Assembly: GCA_040881995.1 (NCBI GenBank)
Contig: JBBECD010000056.1
Location: 1 to 6,606 of the forward strand
Direction of reading: 5' to 3'
From: JAQCEJ01 sp040881995
GTDB taxonomy: Bacteria > Planctomycetota > Planctomycetia > Planctomycetales > Planctomycetaceae
DNA length: 6,606 nt
Part shown: one piece after another, positions 5,483 through 6,606 of the stretch
Layout of the letters: the number at the start of each line of letters is the position of its first letter
Position numbering within the stretch: position 1 is the first letter of the stretch
The notes under the pieces: generated by a model
The model's database searches: none
Told to the model about the DNA's origin: nothing
What the model saw: the letters and a program-made list of their open reading frames with translations, nothing else
Translations under genes and position numbers: made by a program

Positions 5483-6514
5483 ATGCCTATCGCCACTCCA
5501 CAGCAGTATGCCGCGATGTTGGATGCCGCTCAGAAAAATAATTACGCCTATCCGGCGATCAATATTTCGTCTCTGCCCACCATTAACGGGGCGTTAAAAG
5601 GCTTTGCCGATAAAAAGTCGGACGGCATCCTGCAGGTTTCCACGGGGGCCGGGGAGTTTGCCTCCGGATTGAACGTCAAGAAAATGGTCATTGGCGCGAT
5701 CGTGCTGGCCGAGGCGATTCACCGCCTCGCCGCCGAGTACGACGTGCTGATCGCGCTGCACACCGATCACTGTCAGCCCGACAAGGCGGAAAAATTCCTG
5801 AGACCGTTGGTCCAGGAAACCGCGCGCCGCCGCGCCGCCGGCCTGCCGAATCTGTTTCACTCGCATATGCTCGACGCCGCCGATTTGCCGCTCAAAGAGA
5901 ACATGACGCTTTCGCAAGAGTACCTGAAACTCTGCGCGCAAAACGAAATCATTCTCGAAGTCGAAGCGGGCGTCGTCGGCGGTGAAGAAGACGGCATCGA
6001 CCGCGAAGGAGTTCCCTCCGATCGGCTCTACACGACTCCCGAAGACATGGTCTACGTCTACGAATCGCTCAGAGGGCTCGGCCGTTACATGTTCGCCGCG
6101 ACGTTCGGCAACGTCCACGGCAGCTACAAACCGGGTTCCGTCAAACTGCGGCCCGACATCCTCAAAAAAGGACAAGATGCCGTCATGGCGAAATTCGGCA
6201 AAGAGGCCGAGTTCGATCTCGTGTTTCACGGCGGGTCGGGAACGCCGGTCGAAGAAATCCGCGAAACGCTCGGTTACGGCGTCGTGAAAATGAACATCGA
6301 CACCGACACGCAGTATGCGTTCACGCGGCCGATCGCCGATCACATGCTGAAGAATTACGACGGCGTCCTCAAAATCGACGGCGAAGTCGGCAACAAAAAG
6401 GCGTACGACCCGCGCGGCTATCTCAAGAAAGGCGAAGAATCCGTCGCCCGGCGATTAGGCCAAGCCTGCGACGACCTCTTGTCAAGCGGCAAATCGATCT
6501 GCGGGACGGGGTGA
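5483..6514 (+). CDS. Class II (zinc-dependent) fructose-bisphosphate aldolase
   Basis: This 343-residue cytoplasmic enzyme reversibly cleaves fructose 1,6-bisphosphate to glyceraldehyde 3-phosphate and dihydroxyacetone phosphate in glycolysis and gluconeogenesis. The single TIM barrel shows the class IIA signatures: ALHTDHC with D95 and the zinc ligand H96, VGGEEDG at 165-171, NVHGSY with zinc ligand H212, FHGGSG with zinc ligand H249 and the phosphate-binding loop, and MNIDTDTQ with N271 and D273. From memory it resembles the Mycobacterium tuberculosis enzyme (344 residues) more than E. coli FbaA. It shares the MPIATP start and the TQYAFTRPIA, NYDGVLK and DGEVG stretches. This supports the start at 5483 over the in-frame ATG at 5468. 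The protein looks full length and intact. It is preceded by a candidate promoter and followed 7 bp after the stop by a heptamer tandem array. No glycolytic neighbour is present. Confidence 0.96.
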   Translation: MPIATPQQYAAMLDAAQKNNYAYPAINISSLPTINGALKGFADKKSDGILQVSTGAGEFASGLNVKKMVIGAIVLAEAIHRLAAEYDVLIALHTDHCQPDKAEKFLRPLVQETARRRAAGLPNLFHSHMLDAADLPLKENMTLSQEYLKLCAQNEIILEVEAGVVGGEEDGIDREGVPSDRLYTTPEDMVYVYESLRGLGRYMFAATFGNVHGSYKPGSVKLRPDILKKGQDAVMAKFGKEAEFDLVFHGGSGTPVEEIRETLGYGVVKMNIDTDTQYAFTRPIADHMLKNYDGVLKIDGEVGNKKAYDPRGYLKKGEESVARRLGQACDDLLSSGKSICGTG

Positions 6515-6521
6515 AATCAAA

Positions 6522-6606
6522 GGATGAAGGATGAAGGATGAAGGATGAAGGATGAAGGATGATGGATGAGGGATGAGGGATGAGGGATGAGGGATGAGGG
6601 ATGAGG
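6522..6606 (+). repeat. 7-bp tandem repeat, GGATGAR x12, running off the window
   Basis: Twelve contiguous heptamers occupy 6522-6605: five GGATGAA (6522-6556), one GGATGAT (6557-6563) and six GGATGAG (6564-6605). The next unit is cut by the window end. The variants are in blocks rather than interspersed. The array begins 7 bp after the aldolase stop codon. Every unit contains ATGA (overlapping start and stop), so TGA appears in all three forward frames within three units. The opposite strand has no stop. Confidence 0.95.

Noticed and set aside
5594..6343. 249-codon minus-strand open frame opposite the aldolase
   Set aside because: It lies entirely inside an unambiguous aldolase gene on the other strand. 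Its composition (many F, R, D, V) is typical of antisense frames in high-GC genes.
6522..6606. CRISPR array
   Set aside because: The repeats are contiguous 7-bp units with no spacers, so this is a simple tandem array.

Overview
The window looks like a chromosomal segment of a planctomycete, probably Planctomycetaceae-like. This is an inference from moderately high G+C coding sequence, mostly absent Shine-Dalgarno motifs, gene spacers filled with REP-like palindromes and 7-bp tandem repeats, and a large secreted multidomain protein of a type common in that phylum. No rRNA, tRNA, CRISPR array, transposase or phage gene is visible.

Layout. Positions 1-337 are non-coding and form a mosaic of palindromic repeat elements, ending in a 7-bp-periodic tract just before the first gene. 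Next come a BASS-family sodium-coupled transporter (338-1291, +) and a 61-residue small membrane protein (1337-1522, +), 45 bp apart and probably co-transcribed. A 7-bp tandem repeat separates these from a convergent 92-residue helical, charged protein of unknown function (1574-1852, -). A non-coding divergent spacer of about 330-460 bp follows. Then comes an exported protein of about 1014 residues (2310-5354, +). It has jelly-roll-like ends around a glycoside-hydrolase-like barrel whose usual acid/base glutamate position appears to be lysine. After a 128-bp spacer with a candidate promoter is a class II fructose-bisphosphate aldolase (5483-6514, +) that closely resembles the mycobacterial enzyme. 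The window ends inside a second, longer copy of the same 7-bp tandem repeat.

The genes do not form one pathway. The aldolase is central glycolysis/gluconeogenesis, the BASS protein is solute transport, and the large protein is probably an envelope or periplasmic carbohydrate-related protein. I did not find a convincing new multi-gene system. The items most worth a second look are the repeats (a mirrored two-hairpin element with compensatory base changes, and GGATGAR heptamer arrays starting just after stop codons in the sense direction) and the apparently catalytically altered barrel protein.
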